A stretch of 64,000 bases of DNA from Rhipicephalus microplus. Its lineage: Eukaryota > Arthropoda > Arachnida > Ixodida > Ixodidae. The position numbers and the translations under genes were made by a program. The notes beneath the pieces were generated by a model. That model ran no database searches. It saw nothing but the letters and a program-made list of their open reading frames with translations, and was not told where the DNA came from. How positions within the stretch are numbered: the first letter of the stretch is position 1; each line of letters begins with the position of its first letter. Where the stretch lies: NCBI RefSeq assembly GCF_043290135.1, contig NC_134710.1, positions 141,870,832 through 141,934,831 of the forward strand. The letters run 5' to 3'. Shown in pieces: positions 19,696-28,960 of the stretch.

Positions 19696-20561
19696 CCCAC
19701 CTCATGACCTAGCCGCCCATCGAAGTGAATTCTGTCTCGTTGAAAACCCCCCCACCTATGCACCTCTCTGTTTATTTCCACCACCTCAAAGCCTTTCTCT
19801 CGACTCATCCGCCATATCTCTTGGTTTGCATTGACCACCGCTCTTTGCTGGTTGCTATCACGCACCGGTACCTCCTTTTCTTGAAGACAGTGGAATTGAT
19901 TGTGCTTAGGAGAAGTGGCGCACATGTCATCGACGCCTTTCGCCAGTGTGGCTGCTAGTCCTGCTGCATCTTCATTTAGGACATCGTTTAAACCGCCTGA
20001 AATTATCACGAGGTTGCGTCTATCAGCATTCGTTTCGAGCTTTGCGCTCGCTTGCTTCATGACTGCTTCCAGCTTGCGTCCTGGGAACGCCCCTACTGCA
20101 ACCCTCTTGCCACCTCTTACCCTCTCTTTGATGGCTTCTGTGCATCGATTTAAATTTGAGTCCCCGGCGATTATCACATGCTGTGACTTTTCCCCTGGAG
20201 CGTTCTGCACCTGGGTGTTACTTGCACCTGTGACGCCGGCTCTTTTGTTCCCTTCCTGCCCCACCACTACCTCGCTGAAGCTGGGCCTTGCGACAGTTGA
20301 ACCGGCTAAACCTGTTTTTTCCAAGCTTGCTTGCTTTTCCTTCTCCACCGTTCTGGTTGCCGGTTCCCTACTGTTCTCTCGGTAGGTCGCTTCTTTGTTC
20401 ACTTGGCATAATGTGTGTTTGGCATAATGTGTCGGTCGCGAGCGCCACCGCGCGGAGCTTGTTTGAAACTGAAGGCAGGCCAACTCCGGTGGGAGCGCGA
20501 GCCATTCCTCAGGCATCTTTTCAGAGAAGGCGTTGGTCAGACCAACATTCACAAATCGCAT
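19629..20561 (-). CDS. LINE ORF1-like protein with an SGNH/GDSL-esterase-type domain
   Basis: This 310-codon frame holds the hallmarks of an SGNH hydrolase: HVIIAGDSNLNRC (GDS block), VVIISGGLND-type GxND block (seen as LVIISGGLND), and RIHFDGRLGHEVGWRLAGRA (D-x-I-H-F, the catalytic Asp-His block). Such esterase domains occur in ORF1 of CR1-type LINEs. The end overlaps the ORF2 frame across a T6-G6 run near 19665. A one-base change there would join esterase and endonuclease into one protein, so either the two were one polyprotein or they overlap naturally. The true start may lie downstream of the first Met, as the first 60 residues look unlike a protein domain. Confidence 0.7.
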   Translation of the reverse strand: MRFVNVGLTNAFSEKMPEEWLALPPELACLQFQTSSARWRSRPTHYAKHTLCQVNKEATYRENSREPATRTVEKEKQASLEKTGLAGSTVARPSFSEVVVGQEGNKRAGVTGASNTQVQNAPGEKSQHVIIAGDSNLNRCTEAIKERVRGGKRVAVGAFPGRKLEAVMKQASAKLETNADRRNLVIISGGLNDVLNEDAAGLAATLAKGVDDMCATSPKHNQFHCLQEKEVPVRDSNQQRAVVNANQEIWRMSREKGFEVVEINREVHRWGGFQRDRIHFDGRLGHEVGWRLAGRAVAFLGGKRALRGAG

Positions 20562-21519
20562 TCCACACGGCCTTTATTTTATGCTCGTTATCATCGCTTG
20601 TAGATTTGGCGGCAAACACTTCGGGCGAATGCTGTTAACTACTCGATAAGCATGGATGAGAAGCTCCTGAACACGGCGACATCACAGGAATTAACAAAAG
20701 CGGCAGCGACTTGCGTATGAACCACTTTCTAACAACAGAAAGCGACCACGTCCCCACGGGCAGAGGCGGTTCTCGCCATTTCAAACAGATTACAGTCCAA
20801 TCCAACACCAACGTCGGACCAAAACAACATCACGACTAGAATACGATGAACCCGCCACAGACTGTGTGTCACAAGCTAGAGAGAAACTCTACATGAACCA
20901 CAGAATAAAGAACGCCTAAACCGCCTGAAAAAAGTTTTCTAACACAACGATTCTAATGCCGTCTATTCATACACTTTAAGCCAAGTCAAGCCGGTTTTAA
21001 GCGGCTATTGGGTGAACCGAACGTTTTTGCCTTGAAAAGGTTTGTGCCACCGGGTGAACCGAAACACTGCCGTTGAAGAGAACTGGTCTTCGGCTTGTCA
21101 GCCAGTTGAAATTCACTGGTTTATACCAGGCCAACCAGTTGAACACTTACAACATGAACTCTTTACAACCAGAATGTTTTCAATGAAAGGTCTACTCCAA
21201 ATGGAAAGTATTTTACAATTCGTGTGTGCACATTAAATTGGACCAACAAGCATTCCGATTGGGAGGCCAATTGGAATTCGCTGTTCTAATGGTTTACCAA
21301 TTGCGATGTGTGCAATCAATTGTACTGACAAGCATTCCAATTGGGCGACCAATCGAAAACTGGTGGACCTATTGGAATGACCGATTATAACTGTGTGGTC
21401 CAATTGGTCCTCCACATTGAAGCCCCACTTAGAAGTGTGGTAGCTTGGGCTAGTTGGTATGGCATGACGATAGTTACAGCTCGAGAACAAAACGACGACA
21501 CAGAGACAAGAAGGCCCAT
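20562..21519. other. Unassigned sequence with CCAATTGG-rich imperfect repeats
   Basis: Between 21239 and 21420 the phrase ACAAGCATTCCRATTGGG recurs about 83 bp apart, with many CCAATTGG-like words. GGTGAACCGAA also recurs at 21012 and 21052. No gene is recognised. Confidence 0.4.
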
Positions 21520-21740
21520 CAGCCCGTCCGTCCGCGCGAGCATCTGTGCGTCCATCCATGCATCCGTCTGTGCGTCCGTCCGTGAGTCCGTTCATGCGTC
21601 TGTCCATCCGTTCGTGCGTCGATCTAGTGAACACTCCTAGGACCACCATCTCGCATCCCCTGTGGCACATACCCGCTCCGCACGTCCGTCCACTTGTCTG
21701 CTGGTCTGTCTGTCCGTCCATCCATGCGTCCGTCTGTGCG
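21520..21740. repeat. Degenerate GTCC/CATC minisatellite
   Basis: Tetranucleotide-based repeats (GTCCGTCC, CATCCATG, GTGCGTCC and so on) run with irregular phasing and one interruption by unique sequence (21620-21680). The Asp-Gly-Arg-Thr repeats seen in translation are not a protein. Confidence 0.85.
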
Positions 21741-21806
21741 TCCATATATATTGTTACGGAAGAGAAGAACAATCCAAGTACCGCCATCTACCATCTCGCA
21801 TCCCCT

Positions 21807-21842
21807 GTGGCACATACCCGCTCTAGAGCGGGTATGTGCCAC
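21807..21842. repeat. Perfect 36-bp palindrome
   Basis: The left half GTGGCACATACCCGCTCT is followed immediately by its exact reverse complement, with no spacer. The left half, with more sequence, also occurs as a separate copy near 21652-21680. This suggests an inverted join of two copies of the same repeat. Confidence 0.95.
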
Positions 21843-21990
21843 TGGTGGCTACGTACAACATCGGAGGATGTAGAGACTCACGCCTTAAGGAGATTCACTC
21901 CTGAAATAGAGCAGGTATGTGCCACTGGTTGCTACGTACAACATCGGAGGATGTAGAGACTCACGCCTTAAGGAGATTCACTCCTGAAAT
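21831..21990. repeat. Tandem duplication, 83-bp unit, two copies
   Basis: GGTATGTGCCACTGG begins at 21831 and again at 21914. The units are almost identical and both contain ACATCGGAGGATGTAGAGAC and CACTCCTGAAAT. The last word recurs once more near 22243. Confidence 0.9.
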
Positions 21991-22762
21991 GACAATTATG
22001 TTTGGGGTATAGTGCAGTGAGATAGAGAACCGGCACAATACTGCGAGTGGAATATAGCACAAAGGCCGCCGTCTTATGCCGGGTTACGTCGCGCTATGTA
22101 CGATTTTTATTTGAAAAGCCTGCTCGTGCTTAGTTAAAAAACAAAGGATATTAGCTACAACTAGCAAAGAGAAAACCGGGCGGGGCAATAGCCTGCAAAT
22201 TATGCAAGGCTAGATCCGCCGGCTACCTACAACATCCTCAACCTCACTCCTGAAATGAAATATAGACGTTTTTCCACATATGCAAATGGCATCGTCAGTA
22301 CACAAATGATCTACGATAATAGAATGCATCTTATATGTTACCGTAAACAGGCAGGGGACCAGTTACTATATTGCATGCAGATTACGATGGGTAAACCATG
22401 ATTCTACAAATTTTCTTGGGCCCCAGTCTTCCTCCCGGGCCAGTGTCGTCACGCGTCTCACCGATGTAAGTGGCATCACATCATGCAGTGAAAAAAATTA
22501 TCTTTATAGTGATCAATTCTCTCGGATACATAAACTTTTAAAAGCTATAGTCCGTAAGCTGGATTACTCGAAAGATGCCGGTATTATAATTTTATGCGAA
22601 ACTAAAATGCGCTATGCGCTGCTAATATAATATTCAACATTTTGTAATTTATCAAATACAGCTGATTCAGCACTATAAATTTGCTTAGGAGCAGCTTTTC
22701 CTGGCTTACTTGACATTTCAAGATGGAACAAAGTCGTGATTTCTAACGTCAAGAACATGTCA
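21991..22762. other. Unassigned sequence downstream of the Nxt-like gene
   Basis: No gene is seen. The right part is probably the 3' flank of the minus-strand gene at 22873-23301. Confidence 0.35.
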
Positions 22763-22768
22763 TTTAAT
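22763..22768 (-). promoter_or_regulatory. Possible poly(A) signal ATTAAA of the Nxt-like gene
   Basis: On the minus strand ATTAAA lies about 105 bp past the stop codon of the gene at 22873-23301. The motif is common, so this is only a plausible site. Confidence 0.35.
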
Positions 22769-22872
22769 GTTTCAGAGGAACATAAAATAAATATGCATGC
22801 ATACATTCGTACACGCAACAGAAAAACAAAAGTGGTCAACACACAAGACAGTGAACAACACGCAAAGTCTGC

Positions 22873-23301
22873 TCAGTCACGCTGCGGTACGGGGCCTTGA
22901 AGACAAAACGTGTCCTCAGCCACCTTCCAACCATTGTTTTCAGCCGTCAGTACAAAGACTTCCTTGAACTGCACCCAGCCATCGTCTAAAAACTTTATTA
23001 GGCCACCAACAACGAGGCCTAAAGCTCTCTGGCCTTGATGCAAAAAGGCTTCTCCGTCGGCACATATTACGTCTATACGGCAAGCCGGTAGTGAATCATA
23101 GAACTTGCCGATATCTTCCTTGGTGTAGCATGTGTTGCCATTCCACACCAGCTTCGCGGTGTCAGCAAAAAAGTTTCTCATCAGGCCTCGCTGGTTTTCA
23201 AGAGCATTGTAAAATAGCCCAACGAAGTGCGGTCCAACTCTAGCCACCAGCAGGTCCTCTTGCTGAACGGAGAGCGCATCAGGACTACCCAAACCGGCCA
23301 T
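22873..23301 (-). CDS. NTF2-related export protein (Nxt1/p15-like), single exon
   Basis: The 142-residue protein has the NTF2 fold pattern of the mRNA export cofactor Nxt/p15: an N-terminal helix with FVGLFYNALENQRGLM, then AKLVWNGN, the FYDSLP segment, and the strands LVVGGLIKF, FKEVFVLT and GWKVAEDTFCLQ. LVWNGN followed by an EDIGKFYDSLP-like helix is characteristic of Nxt rather than Ran-binding NTF2. Known role: heterodimer with the large export receptor (NXF1/TAP) at nuclear pores. Length fits the family (about 140). The start ATG has a good context (CAATAATGG). It has no intron and no lesion, yet it lies between transposon fragments, so a retrocopy is possible. Confidence 0.8.
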   Translation of the reverse strand: MAGLGSPDALSVQQEDLLVARVGPHFVGLFYNALENQRGLMRNFFADTAKLVWNGNTCYTKEDIGKFYDSLPACRIDVICADGEAFLHQGQRALGLVVGGLIKFLDDGWVQFKEVFVLTAENNGWKVAEDTFCLQGPVPQRD

Positions 23302-23509
23302 TATTGCGGTAGCGCGTACGATGGCACTTCAAACCTAGGCAATGCCCACAATGTTGCAAGCAAAAAATTGGTGCACAATGTTGCTTACTAAAGAGTAGCC
23401 CGAGTAGCCCTTGTTTTGCACATGCGCAAGAAATCTGGGGACGTTTGCGTCGTGTCGTTTAGGTACAACCGAGAAAGACCATATTTCGTGCATTTGTCCC
23501 TATATTCGT
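23302..23509. other. 5' flank of the Nxt-like gene
   Basis: This is the likely promoter side of the minus-strand gene. No TATA box or other element is convincing. Confidence 0.3.
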
Positions 23510-23775
23510 AGAGAGAGAGAGAGAGAGAGAATAAACATTTATTAATAACAAATGCACACCGAGTCTTCTTTGGGTGGGGCCCCCAGTCCAGGGCTCCATT
23601 GCCTTGCGCCACCCTGCGAGCCCGCTGGACCAGCTGCTGCTGTTCCTGCCGGCGTAAGCTGAGCAGTGCCACGGCCGGTCTCGACTCCTTCTCCGGCGCT
23701 CCCCTTACGGCCTTCGCATTGGAGCGTTTTGCTGCCTGCCGCCGCAAGTTTGGGGTGGCGCTGCTAGACCACTGT
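23510..23775 (-). mobile_element. 3' end of a LINE with a (TC)n tail
   Basis: On the minus strand, a frame rich in Arg and Gln (LLSLRRQEQQQLVQRARRVA) runs to GPHPKKTR and then into a (TC)n tail (GA-run at 23510-23531 on plus). This is a LINE 3' end of a different family from the esterase LINE. A related 50-bp piece (cacggccgg..ctcgactcc) occurs at 35769-35811. It starts abruptly where the neighbouring LINE fragment starts. Confidence 0.55.
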
Positions 23776-24180
23776 TGCTATCGGGCCAAATACGAAGGGG
23801 TCGACACAGTATGCAGTGCGTGTGGAGAGGAAGAAGAAACTGCCGAACACTTGATAATGTTCTGTAAAGGGCTTCACCCTATAGTTCAGGATGATGGTGC
23901 AGAGTTTTTCAAAGCACTGGGATTTAGGGACAGCGAGGGCAAAATAGACTTTAAGCGGGTAGACTTAACTAGAAGGAGGTTATCTGAATGGTGGCTAAAG
24001 TCAAGGCACGAGTGATAATTAAACCCTTCACTGCGAAGTACGAATCCTCAACTTCATTATTTAAAGGAAAAAAAAGATAAATGTAATGGTTAGTTCACTA
24101 AGTATTACGGCTAGGTGGCATTAGCCGCCGCCCGATCTAATGGGTACAGCCACATCCATCCATCCATCCATCCATCCATG
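23776..24180 (+). mobile_element. 5'-truncated copy of the esterase-type LINE, 3' end only
   Basis: From ATCGGGCCAAATACGAAG onward it matches the end of the minus-strand LINE at 16110-16500: knuckle VCSACGEEEETAEH, then RRRLSEWWLKSRHE and a stop at about 24013-24015. A 3' UTR follows and a (CATC)n tail (24152-24180). Here the frame reads through, unlike the longer copy. Identity is high but not complete, so the two are separate insertions. Confidence 0.85.
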
Positions 24181-24645
24181 CTCCGCCGTCTCCAAGCGCG
24201 TTCACGGGCGCAGTGTGCGCGCCACAGCGCTATGACCATCATAACAGCGCTGAGTACGAGGAACAGAACCAACTGCGGCGCCTGAATTCTTCAAGATGAA
24301 CGTTTTATCCACACAATACAGCTCGGTAGTTGCATGTGATGAGGTTAAAATGTTATAGTCGACCTCTGAGAGCACCGCTTACCCAGTCGCAACCATTCCG
24401 GCAGCTTTCCCGGATTTTCGCACACGCGTGTTGTCACAAGCAACAGTAATCCATTACAGCGCACAAAATGCAGAGAGAAAAAGCAATATTTATTTTGCCG
24501 TAAGGTGGACTAGAACTTAAATAAAAAACAATTTCTGTGCGAGGTGAGCACAAATACCTTTTTCTTTCAAACCCACGCTAGCAATACAAATTAACACAAA
24601 CACAAATGCATGGTAAAAATAAAGCGAACCTCCATGACATACTCA
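24181..24645. other. Unassigned; 3' flank of the P-like THAP element
   Basis: An AATAAA-like word lies on the minus strand near 24490. No terminal inverted repeat pairing with the right side of the THAP locus could be recognised by eye. Confidence 0.3.
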
Positions 24646-25471
24646 TCACAGTCTGAAATATTTTCTAGACGGCTTGTGCACACACGCAAGTGGTTTTTCA
24701 TTTCTATCGCTCAACATCTTGGTGTAGTTAACGAAAAGAAGTCTGAGGAATTTGTCCGCAATTAAACGAGCTGTGCGCCTTGCGTGGCTGCTGTCTACAC
24801 CCTCTGGGCAGAGGAGGACGGGTGATTGTTCGAGGTGTGGGGTAACCAGAAGTTGCAGCACTTCATGCACTTTTGTACGCGGAAGTTTGCTAGCAGCTTT
24901 TTCAATTTTTTCAAAGAAAGTAACAATCTTGTCCAACAGTGTCAAAAACATACGGTTTGGGTAGTGGAGTGCACTTTTGTCCTGGCTGTGCAACAGAACA
25001 TACAAAGGATCAGCTTTGTTCGTAGTCTTCAGCATCGTAACACAAGCACCACACTCAAACTCACTGACGAGCTTCACGATGTATCCACTCCCCGTAGGTA
25101 GACGGCGATGACTCCGCTTTCCGTTTCGTCGGCTGTCGAGGAGCCGAGGTGGCCGAGGGGGCACGCGCTGCAGGTTGTTTACGCAGCTTCTTCGTAGCCG
25201 GGACCATATACGAAGGATACTGATCGAAGACCATGGGCACGGCTCCTGGACGCAGTTTCCGGATACGATATCCGGGAACATAGTAATTTTCCGTGAAGTG
25301 TTTGCTGCACACTACAGTCGATGCGGACTTGTCATTGATGACGAGGTTTTCACGTGAAACATTTTTCCTTCACTTCGAACACAGTTACTCATCGCTAGGA
25401 AATTGGTGGTACGACACACCCAGTGTCTTCCCTTGCTGTGACTTACACAGCGGCACGCAACAATAAATCAT
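24646..25471 (-). pseudogene. Internally deleted P-element-like transposase: THAP finger plus C-terminal domain
   Basis: From the ATG at 25471 the minus strand encodes a THAP zinc finger: MIYCCVPLC (first Cys pair), YHQFPSDE, RENLVINDKSAST, VVCSKHF (second Cys/His pair) and GAVPMVF (AVPxxF box). Two in-frame stops interrupt it: TAA at 25385-25387 and TGA at 25370-25372. The TGA sits where the conserved THAP Trp is expected. After a basic linker the frame changes near 25100 and continues as GYIVKLVSEFECGAC to the stop at 24646, resembling the C-terminus of P-element/THAP9 transposases. The central catalytic part (about 400 residues in the family) is absent, so this is a dead, deleted derivative. 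Confidence 0.65.
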
Positions 25472-25639
25472 GGCTACGCTAGTGCAGTTAGCGTGCCTGA
25501 GCGTGTCTGATGCATTGTTTACCCGAGGTCATCGAACGCAGTCAAGAAAAGTCGCAGTCGGCGACGCGGGAAGCCGGCGGAGCTTACAGTGAGGTGGTGC
25601 TGCCCTCGTGCGGTTAGCCGCCGCACTACGCGTCAGAAA

Positions 25640-25740
25640 AAAATATACGCGCGGCGCCGGTATTGAGAAGGCCGTAAGGAGCGTGGGATTGGGAAGGCCG
25701 TAAGGAGCGTGGGCCGTAAGAAGCGTGGAAGGAGGGCATT
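25640..25740. repeat. Short tandem repeats of GGCCGTAAGGAGCGTGGG
   Basis: Two clear copies and a third partial one follow each other with small changes just outside the THAP locus. Confidence 0.7.
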
Positions 25741-25744
25741 TTTT

Positions 25745-26000
25745 GTTGACTAAAGCTATAATAATGCGGCACTCGAAACGCCGAAAATCGAAATGACGAA
25801 CTATTGGAACGCCAAAAGTTAGTACTCCGAAAAATGAAAAAGCCGATTAAACAAGATACCGAAAGTGTAAAATGTCAATGGCGCTGTTCTTTCTTCTTTT
25901 CTGCTCTTCCTGCTTCACGATATGTTTTTCGCGCCTCAGTCTTCTGCACCAAGTCAAAAAATCAAAACACCTAACTACCGAAACGCCGAAATATCAAAAT
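25745..26000. other. A-rich self-similar stretch built on CGAAA words
   Basis: Phrases such as ACTCGAAACGCCGAAAATCG, ACTCCGAAAAATG, ATACCGAAAG and ACCGAAACGCCGAAATATC recur without fixed phase. I do not recognise the element. Confidence 0.4.
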
Positions 26001-28727
26001 GTCTGCGCCACCTAGCTATACTGGAAGATGAGGTACCTATCTAAATTAAAGGTTACGCTAGCACACTCTTTCACCCTCATTTTCAGTTGTCCCTTTACAT
26101 TTATCTCAAGCCTTCATACAAATAGCAAACTATACATTTTCCACCTCCAATCGCACATCAGAGTGATTTCTTGCTAATCGCAAACAGCTTATGTGCAATT
26201 CGTTGTCGAAAAATTGAAAAGTCGTCATTGTCCGGGTTGCCCAGAGCAGCATCAAGCGATTTTGCAAAAAGAACGCAAACAGAGCATTTCGGCAAGATTT
26301 CTGGATGCTTGTATGACAGAAAAATAGCAGCAATATTGTTCAGCTTTTAACACCTGGAACAAACGATTTTGCGAAAGCACTGCTGAGCGCCTTGAAGGGA
26401 GGGGAGGGTAGAAAAGAGTTTAGAAGTAGGTAGGAGGAAAATTTTTGGAAGAACGTGACGGCTATGGCTGCTAGAGCAGAAAGAGAACAGGAGCCGTTGG
26501 CAGGGCAGTCCGAATCGCACCACTTGGAAATGTGGAGCTGCAACCACATACGCACATACCTATGGTCATTCCCATGAAAAAAAAAATGTTCTAGATCACC
26601 TTTCTTGGCCAAGAATACAGAAAACTAGCCAAACGAGAAAACTAAAATAAATAAAGAAATAACCGATAATCCAATCACCAATTGTCACCACAGATGGGGA
26701 AGGAAAGAAAAATGTAATCCGTGACCTCGGCACCAGCGGCTACACAGAGACATTTATTCGCAGAACACTGTGTATAAGAAAATACGCGGGAAACATGACA
26801 CCAATGGCACCGGAACGACGGCGCGTGTCGACCCAACTTGAGCACTTGAGCGCAAAGAACAGCGAACGGAGTGCAATGGCAGAACACTGCGAGACCACTC
26901 GCAACATGTTTGCGCCATGCATACCAGTCCCGACGGCACGGTGTACAGCTCGTTGGGTTGTATTGTAGTCTTTCTGCATTCCTTGAAGTGCACAAAGAGC
27001 GCGAAAGGTTGGGTACGAGGAACTTGAACATAGAAAACGACTTTGCCATCAAGCTTTTTGCAGTGTGTACGGGACGAACGCGGTGACGGGTGACGAACGA
27101 CAGGAAGTTCTTACGAGCTTCAAAAATGACTATGAATGGAGTCGTTTTTGAATTGGAATGGGAAAAAAAATCTTGAAAAACTTGGGCGTTGCTATGTCGG
27201 TACAACAAAACTGCAGGCCTGTTGGAAAAAGATGGCAGCAATATCTCATAAAGAGACTCGAGAATTAAAAGCCTCTCTGATTGATGATCGGTAAAAGAAT
27301 TCTTCGACCACATTACAGCTTGAATAAATTTATTTTCGCGCGTGATGAAGGATCACGTATGGCATGAACGGTGCGTTTCTGCCTCCTTTCTTCTTGAAAT
27401 ATGACCGCGACAATTTTCATGGTACCCTAAATTATGCCACCGCTGTTTAAATGGTAGTAAATGACATTACAAAAGCCCATGGTCTGTGCCATCGCCACAT
27501 TTTAACAAAACTTGAAATCCTGCCAGATGGCGCATTGCTATCGGGAAATTTCGAGCGCTAACTAATGCCTCCACACGACGTTCACAAGCACCCGTCCTTT
27601 CTCTCTCATTCTTGTTAGCGCCTTGTTTGGCGCTCACAATTTTCCAGATCGCCACATTTATTCAAAAAGAAATCGAAGTGGCATCTCAGGGCACAAGCAG
27701 TTCAACGAAACAGAGAGAGAGAACGGGCGCTAGATTGCTCGCGAATCGCGCTGTTTTCTCGTCTTTGAAGCCACATTAATAATGAATCCGGAGCTTAGCT
27801 CTTATTCTCCGTTGATTAGGTACATAATCATAGATCAAGCTCAGTGTGGATTCCAATGTCATGTAATAAAGGTGACCTGGAGTGGCACATGTGTCACAAC
27901 ATGCTGCAGAACCCAATTCCATGCCTTCGTACCGTCATGCTCGTTTAATACGAACGTTTGTCGATTGTACTACAGAAACAACATGAAAAGACCGAGAAAT
28001 ATTTAATTCTTCCGTTCGTTAGTAATGTACTTCGTTATGTGTTTTTCTGTTCTATGGGAGCATATCACGAGAGTTGTGTAGCATGAATTAACATAAATTG
28101 CTGTTTCTATTTCACCACAGTCGTTGAACGGTGTACTCTAAACACATCATCTACAATAAACTTCGTGCCAGCACAATGCATAAAATCCTCAATTACATCA
28201 CCAAAAAAAAAAAACACGGATTTCACCGAAAGAAACTCCTAATGCCTCGTTAGATATTCAAACGTCAAATTTAGAAATAGTACCGCCATGAACGGGATTA
28301 ACTCCATGGCTAAATTTCACTGCAAAAAGCGCTCGAGTAACTGCACCTTGCAGGTATGCAATATACATTGCATGAGGTTTTAGAAGTGTGGTGACATTAT
28401 TAGTTCAGGTTACATTGTTTTAGCGTTGAATTAGCTTTTTAGTCAAGTTTACTGTGCTTTTAAAGTTAATTATTCACCTCAACGGTAATTTAGTGACGTC
28501 ATTTCATTTCCACATCCTTAAATGAGAGTTATGAATAGTTGATATCCAAGCATTTTACTAAAGATATGTGACTGGTCTTTATCAAAGCACCAACCCTAGA
28601 ACGAGTGCCGGGGAGGGGGAGATATCAACAGTTTATAATTTGAAAAATAAAATTTTCGGCTTTACAAGCCAGAACGTCAATACAACACCAAGGCACGCCA
28701 CAGTGGGAGGTTTTAAATATTCGAAAC
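26001..28727. other. Unassigned sequence
   Basis: A 212-codon open frame on the minus strand (27313-26675) has no recognisable domain and an unlikely composition. It is Cys-, Ser- and Phe-rich with overlapping ORFs in all frames, so I do not call it. The rest holds only short ORFs and an A-run near 28202-28213. Confidence 0.3.
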
Positions 28728-28732
28728 CATAG

Positions 28733-28786
28733 TGTGTGCGAGTCGGCTTCAGGCAATGAACAACTTTATTGCCGGAACAAGAACGA

Positions 28787-28855
<69 letters not shown>

Positions 28856-28928
28856 CAACGAGTGCCGCCGCCAGGCATGCGCACTAAAGGTACAAACAGT
28901 GACGTGGCGCTTATTGAGCCTTGCTACA
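28733..28928 (-). repeat. 3' LTR of the gypsy element (196 bp)
   Basis: Matches the 5' LTR nearly base for base except that its TATA region has grown to a long AT tract. In the element sense it contains a TATATA stretch and GCAATAAAG, a poly(A) signal. Confidence 0.95.
28789..28846. repeat. (AT)n expansion inside the 3' LTR
   Basis: About 28 AT units replace the short GTATATATAC of the 5' LTR. This accounts for the 58-bp length difference between the LTRs. Confidence 0.95.
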
Positions 28929-28940
28929 TCTTCCCTTTTT
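28929..28940 (-). promoter_or_regulatory. Polypurine tract of the gypsy element
   Basis: On minus AAAAAGGGAAGA stands directly against the start of the 3' LTR. It is the expected primer for plus-strand DNA synthesis. Confidence 0.8.
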
Positions 28941-28960
28941 ACGGGGCAGTTAACACCTGG

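Larger units (their letters stand above)
16110..20561 (-). mobile_element. Near full-length LINE with an SGNH-esterase ORF1 and endonuclease-RT ORF2
   Basis: Minus-strand order: esterase-like ORF1 (20561-19629), AP-type endonuclease and RT (19695-17093), C-terminal zinc-knuckle region (16902-16262), and a 3' UTR ending near 16110 in CATCCATT-like repeats. The 3' end is nearly the same as the second, short copy at 23776-24180. Esterase domains in ORF1 are known from CR1-like LINEs. The copy has several frame changes and a stop, so it looks inactive. Its 5' boundary is not defined. Confidence 0.85.

Noticed and set aside
21341..21842. ORFs with Asp-Gly-Arg-Thr or Arg-Pro-Ser repeats, up to 184 codons
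   Set aside because: They translate the GTCC/CATC minisatellite and have no protein-like domain.
21520..21990. CRISPR-like array
   Set aside because: Repeats are contiguous minisatellites without regular unique spacers, in a eukaryotic genome.
26675..27313. 212-codon minus-strand ORF
   Set aside because: No domain recognised, composition is odd, and overlapping frames of similar length exist on both strands. There is no splice or promoter support.
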